Origin: Polyangiaceae bacterium
GTDB lineage: Bacteria > Myxococcota_A > Polyangia > Polyangiales > Polyangiaceae
Assembly: GCA_016712345.1 (NCBI GenBank)
Contig: JADJRH010000002.1
Span: 186,001-250,000 of the forward strand
DNA: 64,000 bases
Direction: 5' to 3'
The notes below the pieces were generated by a model that worked only from the letters and a program-made list of their open reading frames with translations, searched no databases and had not been told where the DNA came from. This document shows positions 17,983-27,047 of this stretch, one piece after another. Numbering within the stretch: position 1 is the stretch's first letter; every line of letters starts with the position of its first letter. Made by a program: the position numbers and the translations under genes.

Positions 17983-18536
17983 GGAATGGTCACTTTTTCG
18001 AACAAAGCACCTGTGCATCCGGCCTGTTCCAAGCGGTTCTTCAACTCCATAGAAACGATCATCTCAACGTAAGATCCCCACAATCTGAAACAGTGAACTG
18101 GTGGTGGAATCTGACTTGTATCTAAGACTAATTTCGTGATTGACCGGTACTGACCTGCCAGATCAGCGCGGTGATCACTGGCTGTCCATTTTGTAAATCG
18201 AGATTGATTCTCATCCACGCATCGAAGAACCCGAAGGACGTTAACTGCCATCATCTGCGCGGACTCACCTAGTACAATCGGTAGGATCTGAACGTCGTCC
18301 CCGGCGACCTCTCTAAAAATGGTCGCCAACTTAGGTGTTACAATCGGGACTCCGAAACTTGTCAGCGAAAAATCTAACCTGGCTCCCCGGTGATGTATCG
18401 GAGCTGACAATGGGGTTGTCAAATGCAAAGCAATTCCGCCCTTCAGATCAGGTTCGGCACCGTCGGAAAGAGTAACTTCGCCGATGTGCCATCGGTTCGA
18501 ACTTCGCATGTCGTCGAAAACTTGAAAGTACATCAT
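17979..18536 (-). CDS. Imm11 (DUF1629) family immunity protein
   Basis: A 185-residue cytosolic-looking protein without signal peptide. The order of conserved features matches the Imm11/DUF1629 family common in myxobacteria: VPIVTPKLATIF, a GDDVQILPIVL stretch, a VLRVLRCVDE-S segment, KLVLDTSQIP, FRLWG, and a C-terminal CTGALFEKV. Family members protect their host from polymorphic toxins, often xHH nucleases. Its ATG overlaps the stop codon of the toxin-tip gene upstream (ATGA), so the two are translationally coupled. The stop codon lies in the terminal CTAG of the adjacent palindromic element. I infer that it neutralises the nuclease encoded immediately upstream. Confidence 0.82.
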   Translation of the reverse strand: MMYFQVFDDMRSSNRWHIGEVTLSDGAEPDLKGGIALHLTTPLSAPIHHRGARLDFSLTSFGVPIVTPKLATIFREVAGDDVQILPIVLGESAQMMAVNVLRVLRCVDENQSRFTKWTASDHRADLAGQYRSITKLVLDTSQIPPPVHCFRLWGSYVEMIVSMELKNRLEQAGCTGALFEKVTIP

Positions 18537-20017
18537 GGTTGAGTCAGTAATTTGTTAAGATCTGAACCAGGCGTACTTAGCTCTTTGCTCATTGCGTCGA
18601 GTTCAGATCGAAAGGCTTCCGCGTACCTATCGCCCGAAAGCCCTCGGGTTGCGCGTTCCAAACGCTGGGACACTTCGCGATGATATGCTTCCGAATGGGG
18701 CCCGCGGTGTCCTGGGACTCGCACTTTATTAATTGCGTCATCGAGAGTCATTCCGGCCTTTTCGGCCATTCTTTCGAACCGCTGCGTCCACGGACCACCG
18801 TTGGATGACGAAACACGGTTCTTGTTTGTCATGATATGGTGCACCTGTCCATCCCCACCTTTTGGCGCCGACATCCATGCGTTAATCCCCGCCAAAATGT
18901 TTCCCGCACCACCCACAACGCCGACGGTAGAAACGGCAATTGCCGGCACTCCAACTGCCGCACCTACCCCGGTCACGGTCGCCGCCCCGCCGAAGATCTC
19001 CCCACCAAGCGACGTGGCCGTGGTGTACAAACCGCCGCCAATCATCCCAAGCGCCTTGCCGCGCTCAAAGTACACCGAACGGCGCTTTACCAAGCCTTCC
19101 GCAAGGGCCGCTTCTTCGGCCACCCCTGCACCGGGTACAATGCCCAATAGTGCCCCACTAAACCCGCCCGCGATTGTCTGAAGAACGGGATGATTATACC
19201 ACGGCTCGTCTTCCGCTTCCTCGTCAGGTTCGGCGGTTATGTCTTCCGATCCCGTGCTGTCCACGTCGGTTTTCGGCTCACCTACCCCGTGTTCCGCTTC
19301 TTTCTTAGGTTTGTCTTCCGTCGGCGGCCCGGCCTTTGATCCCGGTACAGAAATCTCCACATACCCACTCGGGTCCACGGGTAGGGAAGGCTCGCGCTTA
19401 GGTTCGCCGTCAAATCCGCTTGGGTCAGTATAGGTCAGCGGATTATTGAAAACGTAACTGTAGGGGTTCCACGCCTGACTGAATGTCCAATTCTGAATGA
19501 TGGGATCAGTGCTCAGAAACCTACCCAACTTGGGATCAAACATTCGCCCTTTCATGTTGACTAAACCGATCTCCCCATCGTCTTCATGCCCCGTAAATCC
19601 AAGCGAAATCGAATCTGGAAAGCTCGCAGGTATAGGGGCGCCCCACTCGGGATTTCTCCGCCGGCCGAAGGCGTCGTAACTGCGCCGCTCGGTGACCTTC
19701 CCATCGGCGTCTGTGAGTACGTCCACCGATCCCAAATGATCCGCGTGCACATACGTTGTGCCTGGTTGATTACCTCCAAGCGTGACAATCGCGATCACGC
19801 GTTCAGGCGAGTGCACATAAAATCGCTCGGTGAGCGCGTTCGCGGCGTCTTTGACACGTTCGTACAGGTCGGCGAAATAAAGCGTTTCGTGCGTTGCGGT
19901 TAGATCGAGAGTGAACCGCGCTTGCCTGCGCAAAACGGGCTTGCCGTGCTTTGGCTCGCCTTCCTCGGGATGGTCAGAAACCAACGCGGCACCTAACAAG
20001 GTTGCCAAGCCGCCCAA
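18533..20017 (-). CDS. Orphan RHS toxin tip: truncated RHS core plus xHH (HNH/EndoVII) nuclease
   Basis: An RHS C-terminal fragment rather than a whole toxin. Residues 40 to about 210 are the RHS core, ending in the cleavage and plug signature (GRFLSTDPI, PYSYVFNNPLTYTDPSG), nearly identical to the full-length RHS at 39 kb. Then follow an acidic linker, a Gly-rich hydrophobic segment (about 285-390) and a C-terminal nuclease domain with VHHIMTNKN and a distal HRGPHSEAYHREV, the pattern of the AHH-like HNH/EndoVII group. The only start is a weak TTG at 20017 with no ribosome-binding site that I can see, and the first 39 residues have no RHS character. It therefore looks like a silent, displaced cassette that would become active on joining an RHS body. 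Confidence 0.75.
   Translation of the reverse strand: MGGLATLLGAALVSDHPEEGEPKHGKPVLRRQARFTLDLTATHETLYFADLYERVKDAANALTERFYVHSPERVIAIVTLGGNQPGTTYVHADHLGSVDVLTDADGKVTERRSYDAFGRRRNPEWGAPIPASFPDSISLGFTGHEDDGEIGLVNMKGRMFDPKLGRFLSTDPIIQNWTFSQAWNPYSYVFNNPLTYTDPSGFDGEPKREPSLPVDPSGYVEISVPGSKAGPPTEDKPKKEAEHGVGEPKTDVDSTGSEDITAEPDEEAEDEPWYNHPVLQTIAGGFSGALLGIVPGAGVAEEAALAEGLVKRRSVYFERGKALGMIGGGLYTTATSLGGEIFGGAATVTGVGAAVGVPAIAVSTVGVVGGAGNILAGINAWMSAPKGGDGQVHHIMTNKNRVSSSNGGPWTQRFERMAEKAGMTLDDAINKVRVPGHRGPHSEAYHREVSQRLERATRGLSGDRYAEAFRSELDAMSKELSTPGSDLNKLLTQP
19391..19900 (-). repeat. RHS core repeat, copy A (inverted relative to copy B)
   Basis: About 510 bases shared with 38910-39420 in the opposite orientation. 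Line-by-line comparison of four 40-60-base blocks gives roughly 90% identity, and the encoded proteins align without gaps, so the frames match. The similarity starts abruptly at 19900. Confidence 0.88.
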
Positions 20018-20200
20018 AAATGCGCGTGGGTGATTTTGGTGGGTAGACGACCCGCGAAGATTGTGCCCTTTTCATGATGGGCGCCTCGTTCTGGGGGCGT
20101 TCACGCTTTGTGGCGAGCCAGTCAACCGTTTCGCGTTGCGCGAAGGCCACCCAAGGGCAATGATGGGTAGGTTGCGGGGGATCTACCCATGGTTGAGGGG

Positions 20201-22087
20201 CTACTTCGGCTCCGGCGGATCGTAGATTTTCTTTACGTCGGCACCGCCCACGAACGCGTACGAGCCGGCGCTTCCATACCCATAAGCGACAATTCCAAAG
20301 GGCTTGTCACCTGACAGGTTGTGGGCGCCTTCTTGGAGCGGGCAGCGACGGGTTTCATACTCCACACCGGCGAGGTTGCCGGCCGGTTGGGTAGAACATC
20401 CACCCGGGGAGGTGCCGTCAATGGAGACGTTGGTGCCCACTTCGGCAACGATGACGACCCAATTTTGGTTCCACGAGCCGGGGGTTAGAATAACATATTC
20501 TGTGCGGTATTGGTCAACCGGTGGGAAGACGGTGAGGGAAGGATCGCCGATGTACGCACCGTCGCAGTATTGATTGCTGACAAGGATCTGACCAATCATG
20601 ACGGGGGTGTCGGAGGTGACAACCACGTCGCCCTGGGTCCAGGTGGTTTTGACTTCACCCGGTTGGAGGGTGAATTGGTTGAATGGGGCGGGGAGGGTAG
20701 TGGTGACGTTGGTGACTTCGGCGGCGCCGACAAACCGGAGGATGTCAGGTTCTTTAAAGCCGCCCGTGGAACGCACGGGGCTGCGGGGAATGACGTAGTT
20801 TTTACCGACCGATTCCACCGGGAAGAGTTGGTCTTCAAGGTGGTCAAGGCAGCAGGTGTTGTCGGTTGTCCAACCGGGTGGGGTGGGAATGTCCACAACG
20901 CCGCCGGGAGCACCTGTGCTTTCTACCCCGGAGAATACGGCCACCGGCGCGTTGGCCGTGACAAGGGTACCTGACAAGTCGGCAATGGTTTTTGGATCGT
21001 CTTGGAATGTGCCGTCGTCCGTTTCAAGGTTGAGCACGTCAAACGGGCCAATGGTAAGACTGATGTCGCCGCCGGCTGGTGTGGCTGCAACGGGGGGATT
21101 TCCCTTGATTCGCCAGCTGGGTTTTACTTTGACAACGGTGTTGGGGGTGGTGCCGACAATGGTGACATACGAGCGATCGAGAATGTTGAACCCGCCGAAT
21201 TTGACGGGGTGGCCGGCGGGCCAGCCGATTACGCGGTAATAGGTTCCAAGTGCGTTGGTGGGTAGAAGAAGCGACGCATCGTTGGAATACGCGTTTTCAA
21301 AAACGTTGAATTGGTAGACAACGATGGGCGCGCTTGACTTAATGCGGAATGCGCGCGAGGAGAGGCAGGTTCCAGGGGAGGCGTAGTCGTTGGGTTGGAC
21401 GCCGCAGTCAAGTTCACGCGTGGGTAGAACAAGGGCGTACAAGGCCCCGGGGTTGACCTCGGCGTCGGCGACTTTTGAAAGCTGGAGGGGTTGCCCGGGA
21501 GCGGCTTCGTTGATCTCAATGGAGACAACGGCTTTGGTTTGGCCGGCGTTGGAAAGCGCGACACCCCACGGTGCACTGGCCGGATCGTTGAAGCCGTCTT
21601 GTTGGTCAAGGTCAACCGCCCAAAATTCACACCCAACGTTGGAAGGTTGACCTTCTGCCACAACACATGCGCTGATGCAGGCGCCGTTGGAACACGTTAA
21701 GCCGAGGGCCGGATCGCAGGTTTCTACCGGGGTGGTGCCGATTGTACCTTGGTCGGTGCACTGGTAGACATCATTGCCGAGGCAGGTTTTTCCACCGGGG
21801 TAACAGTCCACACAACCGAGCTTGGGAGCGCACGCTTTGGGGCATGTTTCAGGTGTGCCCGGCGTGCCGTCGCTGTTGCATGGGATGTAGGAGCCGGCGT
21901 TGCAAATGTCGCAAACATCGGAGTTGCCTCCGATGCCGCCGTTGCCGCCGTTGTTGGATGAGGTGGACGCCCCCGCGCCGCCGCCGCCTGTGGTGTTATT
22001 TGGAGCGGCGGAACAACCGAATTGAGATGGCAAAAGCGCCAAGAATAAAAGGGAAGAAATGGGTAGTAGGGTACGGCTCGAACGCAT
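20201..22087 (-). CDS. IgGFc-binding-protein-like cell-surface lipoprotein
   Basis: From the ATG at 22087 this is a 628-residue secreted lipoprotein: signal peptide (LLPISSLLFLALLPS) with a cysteine in FGCSAAP, a Gly/Ser/Asn-rich spacer, a Cys-rich stretch (CDICNAGSYIPCNSDG, CYPGGKTC) at about 45-120, then a large beta-rich domain with the spaced features of the bacterial IgGFc-binding family (WAVDLDQQD, VVYQFN, YVTIVGTTPNTVV, VFSGVE, CCLDHLEDQLFPV, YVIPRSP). The family is widespread in myxobacteria; its natural ligand is unknown, and immunoglobulin binding should not be assumed. The frame opens further upstream to 22237, but those residues are Arg-rich and precede the signal peptide. It stands alone, with a 339-base gap upstream. 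Confidence 0.78.
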   Translation of the reverse strand: MRSSRTLLPISSLLFLALLPSQFGCSAAPNNTTGGGGAGASTSSNNGGNGGIGGNSDVCDICNAGSYIPCNSDGTPGTPETCPKACAPKLGCVDCYPGGKTCLGNDVYQCTDQGTIGTTPVETCDPALGLTCSNGACISACVVAEGQPSNVGCEFWAVDLDQQDGFNDPASAPWGVALSNAGQTKAVVSIEINEAAPGQPLQLSKVADAEVNPGALYALVLPTRELDCGVQPNDYASPGTCLSSRAFRIKSSAPIVVYQFNVFENAYSNDASLLLPTNALGTYYRVIGWPAGHPVKFGGFNILDRSYVTIVGTTPNTVVKVKPSWRIKGNPPVAATPAGGDISLTIGPFDVLNLETDDGTFQDDPKTIADLSGTLVTANAPVAVFSGVESTGAPGGVVDIPTPPGWTTDNTCCLDHLEDQLFPVESVGKNYVIPRSPVRSTGGFKEPDILRFVGAAEVTNVTTTLPAPFNQFTLQPGEVKTTWTQGDVVVTSDTPVMIGQILVSNQYCDGAYIGDPSLTVFPPVDQYRTEYVILTPGSWNQNWVVIVAEVGTNVSIDGTSPGGCSTQPAGNLAGVEYETRRCPLQEGAHNLSGDKPFGIVAYGYGSAGSYAFVGGADVKKIYDPPEPK

Positions 22088-22426
22088 GAGGGTAGAGTGC
22101 CCGAGTGCGCGTGAGAAGTCAGTACGAAACGACCGACGCAGTGCGGTAACTGAGACGTCTCGCAACGACCTGAAACGCCTCGCGACGACCTGACATGTTG
22201 TACTAAACACGGAGGCACGGACTACACGGAGGTTCACGGAGATTTTCTATATTTCGGGCTGCAATGGATGTCAGAAACGTTGTTTGGAACCGCGTTCTGC
22301 GAGCCGATTGCAGCCCAACAAACAAAGAAACTCCGTGTTCCTCCGTGATTCCGTGTTGAAATGGACGGTTCAGTTGGAGAAACGCACCAGGTTCTTGCCG
22401 GGTGGCGTCAGTTACCCAGAAGGCCC
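22088..22426. other. Intergenic region with a palindromic element
   Basis: 339 bases without a gene. It holds the presumed promoter of the IgGFc-like gene near 22090-22200, an imperfect direct repeat (CTCGCAACGACCTGAAAC at 22159 and CTCGCGACGACCTGAC at 22179), and the palindromic element listed next. Confidence 0.6.
22206..22357. repeat. Palindromic REP/MITE-like element built on ACACGGAG units
   Basis: The outer arms are 22206-22241 (repeated CACGGAGG-type units) and 22331-22357 (CTCCGTGTTCCTCCGTGATT and on), which are reverse complements in most positions. An inner perfect 10-base inverted repeat GGGCTGCAAT / ATTGCAGCCC lies at 22256-22265 and 22307-22316. The whole folds on itself over 152 bases. 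Related CACGGAGG/CTCCGTG repeats occur in many bacterial genomes; mobility is inferred. Confidence 0.6.
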
Positions 22427-23134
22427 TTAATTGGAAGTGGCGGCGGTTTCAGAAGGAGGAGGCGAGGATGGGGAGGTGGAAGGTGTATTCAAAGCGTCAT
22501 TGGAGATTTCCCAAACGAGTTGAGTGTTGCCCTGCGCTCCGGCGAAGCGAATACCAAACCACTTGGCTTTTGTGGAAATGGTGGGGCGACCCTCGGCTGT
22601 GACGCGGGGAAAACGAATGCGAAACGCCTGTCGAAACACGTTATTGTAGGGGAAATAAGTGCGTTCAATGGCGTTTGGTTTTTTAATGAGTTGAATTTCT
22701 TCAGGCGCTGTTTCGTTGCCTGTGTCGTCGATGAGCCGAACGATCCATGCGCTGTCGGGGCGGGTCAGATCGTTGTAGCGGCGCTCGCCGCCGTAGATGG
22801 CCACGAAAAACTGGTGGCGGCGTTTGGTTTCATCGAGCGCTTTTTCAAGGAGTTTTTTGCGCTCATCAATGGTGAGGCGGTAGTCCTGAACGTAGCGGAC
22901 TGTGTACGCCCAGCGAAAATCCCACGATTCAAACGTGGCTGTCGCTGTGAGGAAGTTGTCGAGTTCGCTCAGCGAAAACAGGCGTTCGGTGCGGGTCCAA
23001 TGGCGAAGCACCGATTCATAATCGGTGGCGACATATTCACGCGGGCCTTCTGCGAGCGATACCAACTGCGGTGCGCAACCGCACGCAGCAAATGCTGACA
23101 CGGCGACGGTAAGCGCGGTGGAGAGGCGAAACAC
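22427..23134 (-). CDS. Hypothetical lipoprotein
   Basis: A 235-residue protein with a signal peptide and lipobox (FAACGC, cysteine near residue 20), starting at GTG 23134. The body is helical with several Trp/Tyr/Arg-rich segments (FRWAYTVRYVQDYRLT, RRHQFFVAIYGG) and ends in a Thr/Ser/Pro-rich tail. I recognise no family. It is the third gene of a minus-strand set with leucine dehydrogenase and a membrane protein, 12 bases after the latter, so it is probably cotranscribed. Its role is unknown; outer-membrane or periplasmic localisation is inferred from the signal. Confidence 0.7.
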   Translation of the reverse strand: MFRLSTALTVAVSAFAACGCAPQLVSLAEGPREYVATDYESVLRHWTRTERLFSLSELDNFLTATATFESWDFRWAYTVRYVQDYRLTIDERKKLLEKALDETKRRHQFFVAIYGGERRYNDLTRPDSAWIVRLIDDTGNETAPEEIQLIKKPNAIERTYFPYNNVFRQAFRIRFPRVTAEGRPTISTKAKWFGIRFAGAQGNTQLVWEISNDALNTPSTSPSSPPPSETAATSN

Positions 23135-23146
23135 GGCCCGACCTTA

Positions 23147-23896
23147 TCACGTGTCGTGGCCGGCTCGTTCAGCGAGTCGCACGTCGGTTTCAAGCCCGGT
23201 GAGGGCGGCTGTGTAACCGTCGCGTGCCGCTGTGCGCATTTCCATGAGAAGAGCGATTCGATGCAGGCGCGTTTCGGCGAGATCCGCCCGCGCCATCGCG
23301 TCGCGAACCACTTGAACTTGGCCTTGCCTGAGTTTGGTGGCGAGCGATCCAACGGCGATTGCCGCGATGAGGAGCACAACGAGCCCGATTCCGAGGAGGA
23401 GCGCAACGGCAAGTCCGCTGCCTTCACCTGCGAAAAGCGCTCGAAACGCGGCGATTGCGGCGAGCACAACTCCGCCGATGAGGAGCAAAAGTGAACTGAT
23501 GACACCGAGTCTTTCAGTCCACGCGGCGCGCGCGAGTTGGCGCATGGCGACGTTGCGCCAAAAGTCGGCTTCGCTGTCGAGGCGTTTGGCGAGCGATGCG
23601 AGAGCGTCGTCGGTGGACAGCTCCGGCAAGTCGGCTTGGTGAAGCAACTCAGCGGGGATGCGCGCTTCATCTCCGGCATCGGCGCTGAGCGCATCACCCA
23701 CTTTTCCAAGGCCCGAACGAACGCGATTGCCAACGGCGGTCGCCACCGGCTTCACACCGGCGGCGGCCTTTTCTCCAAGTTCGGCGGCCGTGGAGCGCGC
23801 GCCTTGGAGCGCTTTTTTGGCATTGTGTACACTTGATTTTTCGTCGTCCGAGTCGGCGATTGGTGACTTGCCCCAAGTGCTTTGTTTTTCGCTCAT
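23147..23896 (-). CDS. Hypothetical two-helix membrane protein
   Basis: 249 residues. Residues 1-90 are hydrophilic and Ala-rich with an amphipathic, phasin-like character (ALQGARSTAAELGEKAAAG). Two adjacent membrane helices follow (VISSLLLLIGGVVLAAIAAF and VALLLGIGLVVLLIAAIAVG) at about 134-185. The C terminus is a helical cytosolic tail. No signal peptide. It begins three bases after the stop of the dehydrogenase gene. No family recognised. Confidence 0.72.
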   Translation of the reverse strand: MSEKQSTWGKSPIADSDDEKSSVHNAKKALQGARSTAAELGEKAAAGVKPVATAVGNRVRSGLGKVGDALSADAGDEARIPAELLHQADLPELSTDDALASLAKRLDSEADFWRNVAMRQLARAAWTERLGVISSLLLLIGGVVLAAIAAFRALFAGEGSGLAVALLLGIGLVVLLIAAIAVGSLATKLRQGQVQVVRDAMARADLAETRLHRIALLMEMRTAARDGYTAALTGLETDVRLAERAGHDT

Positions 23897-23899
23897 GGA

Positions 23900-24979
23900 T
23901 TAACGCGACGAAGAGACGATTTTGGATCCTGGGGCACCTGCGCGGGCAAGCTTTTCTTCAACCATGAGATCGGCCACGCGATACGTGGGAGTGAGTGTAC
24001 TCATGCTTCGCTCGGCGATCTCGTGGATTGTGTCGTAGATCTTGAGGGTGCGGTCGCGCGAGATCGTGGCGTTGTACCCAACCACTTCTTGAGCAACGTT
24101 GATGAGGCCGCCCGCGTTGATGGCGTAATCGGGCGCGTACAAAATGCCTCGTTGATTGAGGTCGTCGCCGTGGCGAGGCTCGTGGAGCTGATTGTTGGCC
24201 GCGCCGGCCACGATTTTGGCTTTGATGCGCGGTACAGTTTCATCGTTGATGGCCGAGCCGAGCGCGCATGGGGCGAGCACGTCACATTCAATTTCAAAGA
24301 TGTGGTCGAGCGGCACGATGTCGGCGCCAAACTCGCGCTGCGCGCGTTCGCTCTTGAGCGGATCCACATCGGCCACGCTGAGCTTTGCGCCGCACGCCGC
24401 CAGCTCTTTGCAGAGGTGGTAACCCACGTGTCCAACGCCCTGAACCGCCACGTGCAGGCCTTCGAGTGAAGAGCGACCGAGTTTGAGTTGGGCGCACGCT
24501 TCAATTCCCCTTCGAACGCCGAGCGCTGTGAACGATGAGGGATCGCCCGAACCTCCATTTTTCACATCGACACCGGTCACGTGTTTTGTTTCGTGACGAA
24601 TCAGCTCCATGTCTTCAAGGCCGGTGCCCGAGTCTTCGGCCGTGATGTACCGACCCCCAAGCGCATCTACAAATCGCCCGAAAGCAAGGAAAAGAGCGGC
24701 CCTGTCAAACACCGGAGCGGCGGGTCGCAAGAGTACACTTTTGCCACCGCCGTGAGGTACACCTGCGAGCGCGGCCTTGTAAGTCATGCCGCGCGCGAGA
24801 CGCAGCGCGTCAACCAATGCCTCCTCTTCTCGGGCGTATGCGAGGAAGCGACAACCTCCAAGCGAAGGGCCCAATCGAGTGTCGTGAATGGCAACAATGG
24901 CGCGCATTCCGCTCGCTGGATCTCGGCGAAAATGCACTTCGCCGTAATCGTAGGAGGCGAGGTGTGAAAAGACGTCCAT
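23900..24979 (-). CDS. Leucine/phenylalanine/valine dehydrogenase
   Basis: NAD-dependent amino-acid dehydrogenase of 359 residues, matching the usual length of leucine dehydrogenases (about 365). The ATG at 24979 gives the family's normal N terminus (MDVFSHLASYDYGEVHF); the frame extends to 25132 but with unrelated sequence. The substrate and catalytic lysines are in GMTYKAALAGVPHGGGKS (about residues 65-82), and the dinucleotide fold is at GVGHVGYHLCKELAACGAKL. It reversibly deaminates branched-chain amino acids to 2-oxo acids, which in myxobacteria feeds iso-fatty-acid synthesis. Aromatic substrate preference cannot be excluded. It lies upstream of two small envelope genes on the same strand and divergent from the arginine deiminase gene. 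Confidence 0.9.
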   Translation of the reverse strand: MDVFSHLASYDYGEVHFRRDPASGMRAIVAIHDTRLGPSLGGCRFLAYAREEEALVDALRLARGMTYKAALAGVPHGGGKSVLLRPAAPVFDRAALFLAFGRFVDALGGRYITAEDSGTGLEDMELIRHETKHVTGVDVKNGGSGDPSSFTALGVRRGIEACAQLKLGRSSLEGLHVAVQGVGHVGYHLCKELAACGAKLSVADVDPLKSERAQREFGADIVPLDHIFEIECDVLAPCALGSAINDETVPRIKAKIVAGAANNQLHEPRHGDDLNQRGILYAPDYAINAGGLINVAQEVVGYNATISRDRTLKIYDTIHEIAERSMSTLTPTYRVADLMVEEKLARAGAPGSKIVSSSR

Positions 24980-25193
24980 GGGTTTCCCTGTGCGTTGTGT
25001 GAGAGCGACTTGTTTGCGTGCCTCGTTACCACAGTGCGTCGTTTGGTGCGGTGGTTTGAGTGCGCAAAAAGTCTTTTTTTCAGGGCTCCGCGCGTCGGCG
25101 GAAGAGCAGCCGGTGATATAAGTGAACGTCATCGATCAACGCGTGGGCACTCCGCGCGGTGAGCAAAAAACTTAGAAGAAGGGTTCATCGGCG

Positions 25194-27047
25194 ATGCGGA
25201 CCAAAATCATTCCGAGCGCACTGTTCCTGACCGCTCTCGCAGCGGTCGGATGCGGTGACGGCGGGGAGAGTTCCACGGGAGGAACCACCTCCACGACCCC
25301 GTCCAAACCACCCACCGTTGTCGATATTGTTGTCGACGCCAATCGCGATGGGAAACTCGATCCGGCCGATCCCGCCGATCAAGACAAAGAAAACGAATGG
25401 AGCGTCGACAGCGGCGCGTCGTTTTTGGCAAACCTCGATGACGACGACGCGGACAAGTTTCGCGACGTAGACGACCAGATCATCAACGGGCCGGATGATG
25501 AACTCGACCTGGCGAAGATGCAGCTCGTCGCGTGGCCCGACGCTCCCGACGGTGCGCTTGGTGTACTCCATATCGATCCGATGAGCGCCCAGAACATTCG
25601 CCTCTGGAAAAAGGGGCTCGACGGCGCTTGGTGGCTCGTCGGTGGCAACGTCGGTCCCTGCAACGAAGTGGATCCGGCGTGCACGGTGACACCCGACGTA
25701 ACGTTTCCAATCGAAGAAGTGCGCGCGGGGCTCACGCTCGGGATCGAAGCGCGTTTCTTCCGTCGCTCACTTGCGCCTGAGGCGTGGACGGGCATTGTGC
25801 AGCTCGGCTATCAGGTAAACGACAAAGACGGTGCGCCGATCACCGACGACAACATTCCCGATGGGCTTGATCAGGCCAAAATTCGCGTTGCCCCGTGGAT
25901 GTTGTTTGGCAACCTTTCTCCTTTTGATCGCGTTTGGTCCAACAACGTAATGCCGGCATTTGTGTCGGGTCTTTCAACGCTGTCGACGGAAGCGGGCGTT
26001 ACCTACAAGAAGATCACCAACTGGCAGGATCACTGGACTCAAGACTATTTCCAAACGGGGTACACAACGATCCCGGTTGAAAACGGCGCCGTTCAAGGCA
26101 TGCGCATCGCCAACGCAAGGCCGTGGGGTCGCTGCGACTCGCCTTCGTGTTGGCCGATCAACTGGCTCAAAAAAGGGTATTTGTCGCCCGGAAACGGTGT
26201 GATCGAGATCTACAACAAGCCCAATACGGGTTCGACGTACGACTCGCATGGCAACCACGATCTGCTGCCTCCGTATGAAAACGGAGAATCAAAATATCCC
26301 TTTGGTCGCATCGCAATCGGCTCAGGTGTACTCAAAGAAACCAAAGATTTTTACGCTGCGCAGGAGGTTCAAGGCCCGCCGATCATCGTGAAAACGTCGT
26401 GGCTCTACGTGGGTCACATCGACGAAGTATTCAGTTATGTGCCCGCGAACACGCCGCGCGGGTGGAAGCTTTTGGTAGGTTCACCCAAGCTCGCAAAGTC
26501 CATGCTTGAGGCGGCTCAAGCGGCCGGACACGGCGCGGTGACCATGTTTAAAGGGCAAAAGTGGTACACCGAAAATGGCAGTCTCATAGACGCCGAAGTT
26601 TCAATTGACGAGGTGCTCGCCAATCAAGATCTGCTTGCTGCGTCGCAAGAAGCGCAAGGCGAGATCGACGACATGATTGCCCAACTAAAAGAAGAGGTGG
26701 GTCTGGCGGACGACGAGATCGTCGAAATGCCGTATCTGCTCCAAGACCTCTTTGGGCAGAAGGTCGCCTTTAACCCGGGCACGGCCAACATGCTTGTTGT
26801 GGCCGACCACTTGGGCATTCCCAAACCGTGGGGCCCCGTTATCGACGGTGCCGACATTTTCGAAACCGATCTTGAAGAGCGCCTTGGAGCACCGGGCCAA
26901 AACCTCGGATCCGACGGCAACGGTCTTATCGTTCACTTCATCGACGACTGGGAGTGGTACCACGCGCTCGACGGTGAGGTGCATTGCGGCTCCAACGTGG
27001 ATAGCGTGCCGCCCGCGGATCAAACTTGGTGGAAGGTGTTGAAATGA
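25194..27047 (+). CDS. Secreted protein-arginine deiminase (calcium-dependent PAD family)
   Basis: A 617-residue lipoprotein precursor (LAAVGC, cysteine 20). Residues about 43-105 match the PAD middle domain, with a calcium-site-like VDANRDGKLDPADP. The catalytic C-terminal domain has the full active-site set in the right order: Asp284 in HWTQDYFQTGY, His408 and Asp410 in VGHIDEVFSYVP, and Cys598 in GEVHCGSN, equivalent to Asp350, His471, Asp473 and Cys645 of human PAD4. The N-terminal PAD domain of vertebrates is missing, as expected for bacterial forms. It would convert peptidyl-arginine to citrulline outside the cytoplasm, in calcium-replete surroundings. The stop overlaps the start of the next gene (ATGA), so they form an operon. 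Confidence 0.9.
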   Translation: MRTKIIPSALFLTALAAVGCGDGGESSTGGTTSTTPSKPPTVVDIVVDANRDGKLDPADPADQDKENEWSVDSGASFLANLDDDDADKFRDVDDQIINGPDDELDLAKMQLVAWPDAPDGALGVLHIDPMSAQNIRLWKKGLDGAWWLVGGNVGPCNEVDPACTVTPDVTFPIEEVRAGLTLGIEARFFRRSLAPEAWTGIVQLGYQVNDKDGAPITDDNIPDGLDQAKIRVAPWMLFGNLSPFDRVWSNNVMPAFVSGLSTLSTEAGVTYKKITNWQDHWTQDYFQTGYTTIPVENGAVQGMRIANARPWGRCDSPSCWPINWLKKGYLSPGNGVIEIYNKPNTGSTYDSHGNHDLLPPYENGESKYPFGRIAIGSGVLKETKDFYAAQEVQGPPIIVKTSWLYVGHIDEVFSYVPANTPRGWKLLVGSPKLAKSMLEAAQAAGHGAVTMFKGQKWYTENGSLIDAEVSIDEVLANQDLLAASQEAQGEIDDMIAQLKEEVGLADDEIVEMPYLLQDLFGQKVAFNPGTANMLVVADHLGIPKPWGPVIDGADIFETDLEERLGAPGQNLGSDGNGLIVHFIDDWEWYHALDGEVHCGSNVDSVPPADQTWWKVLK

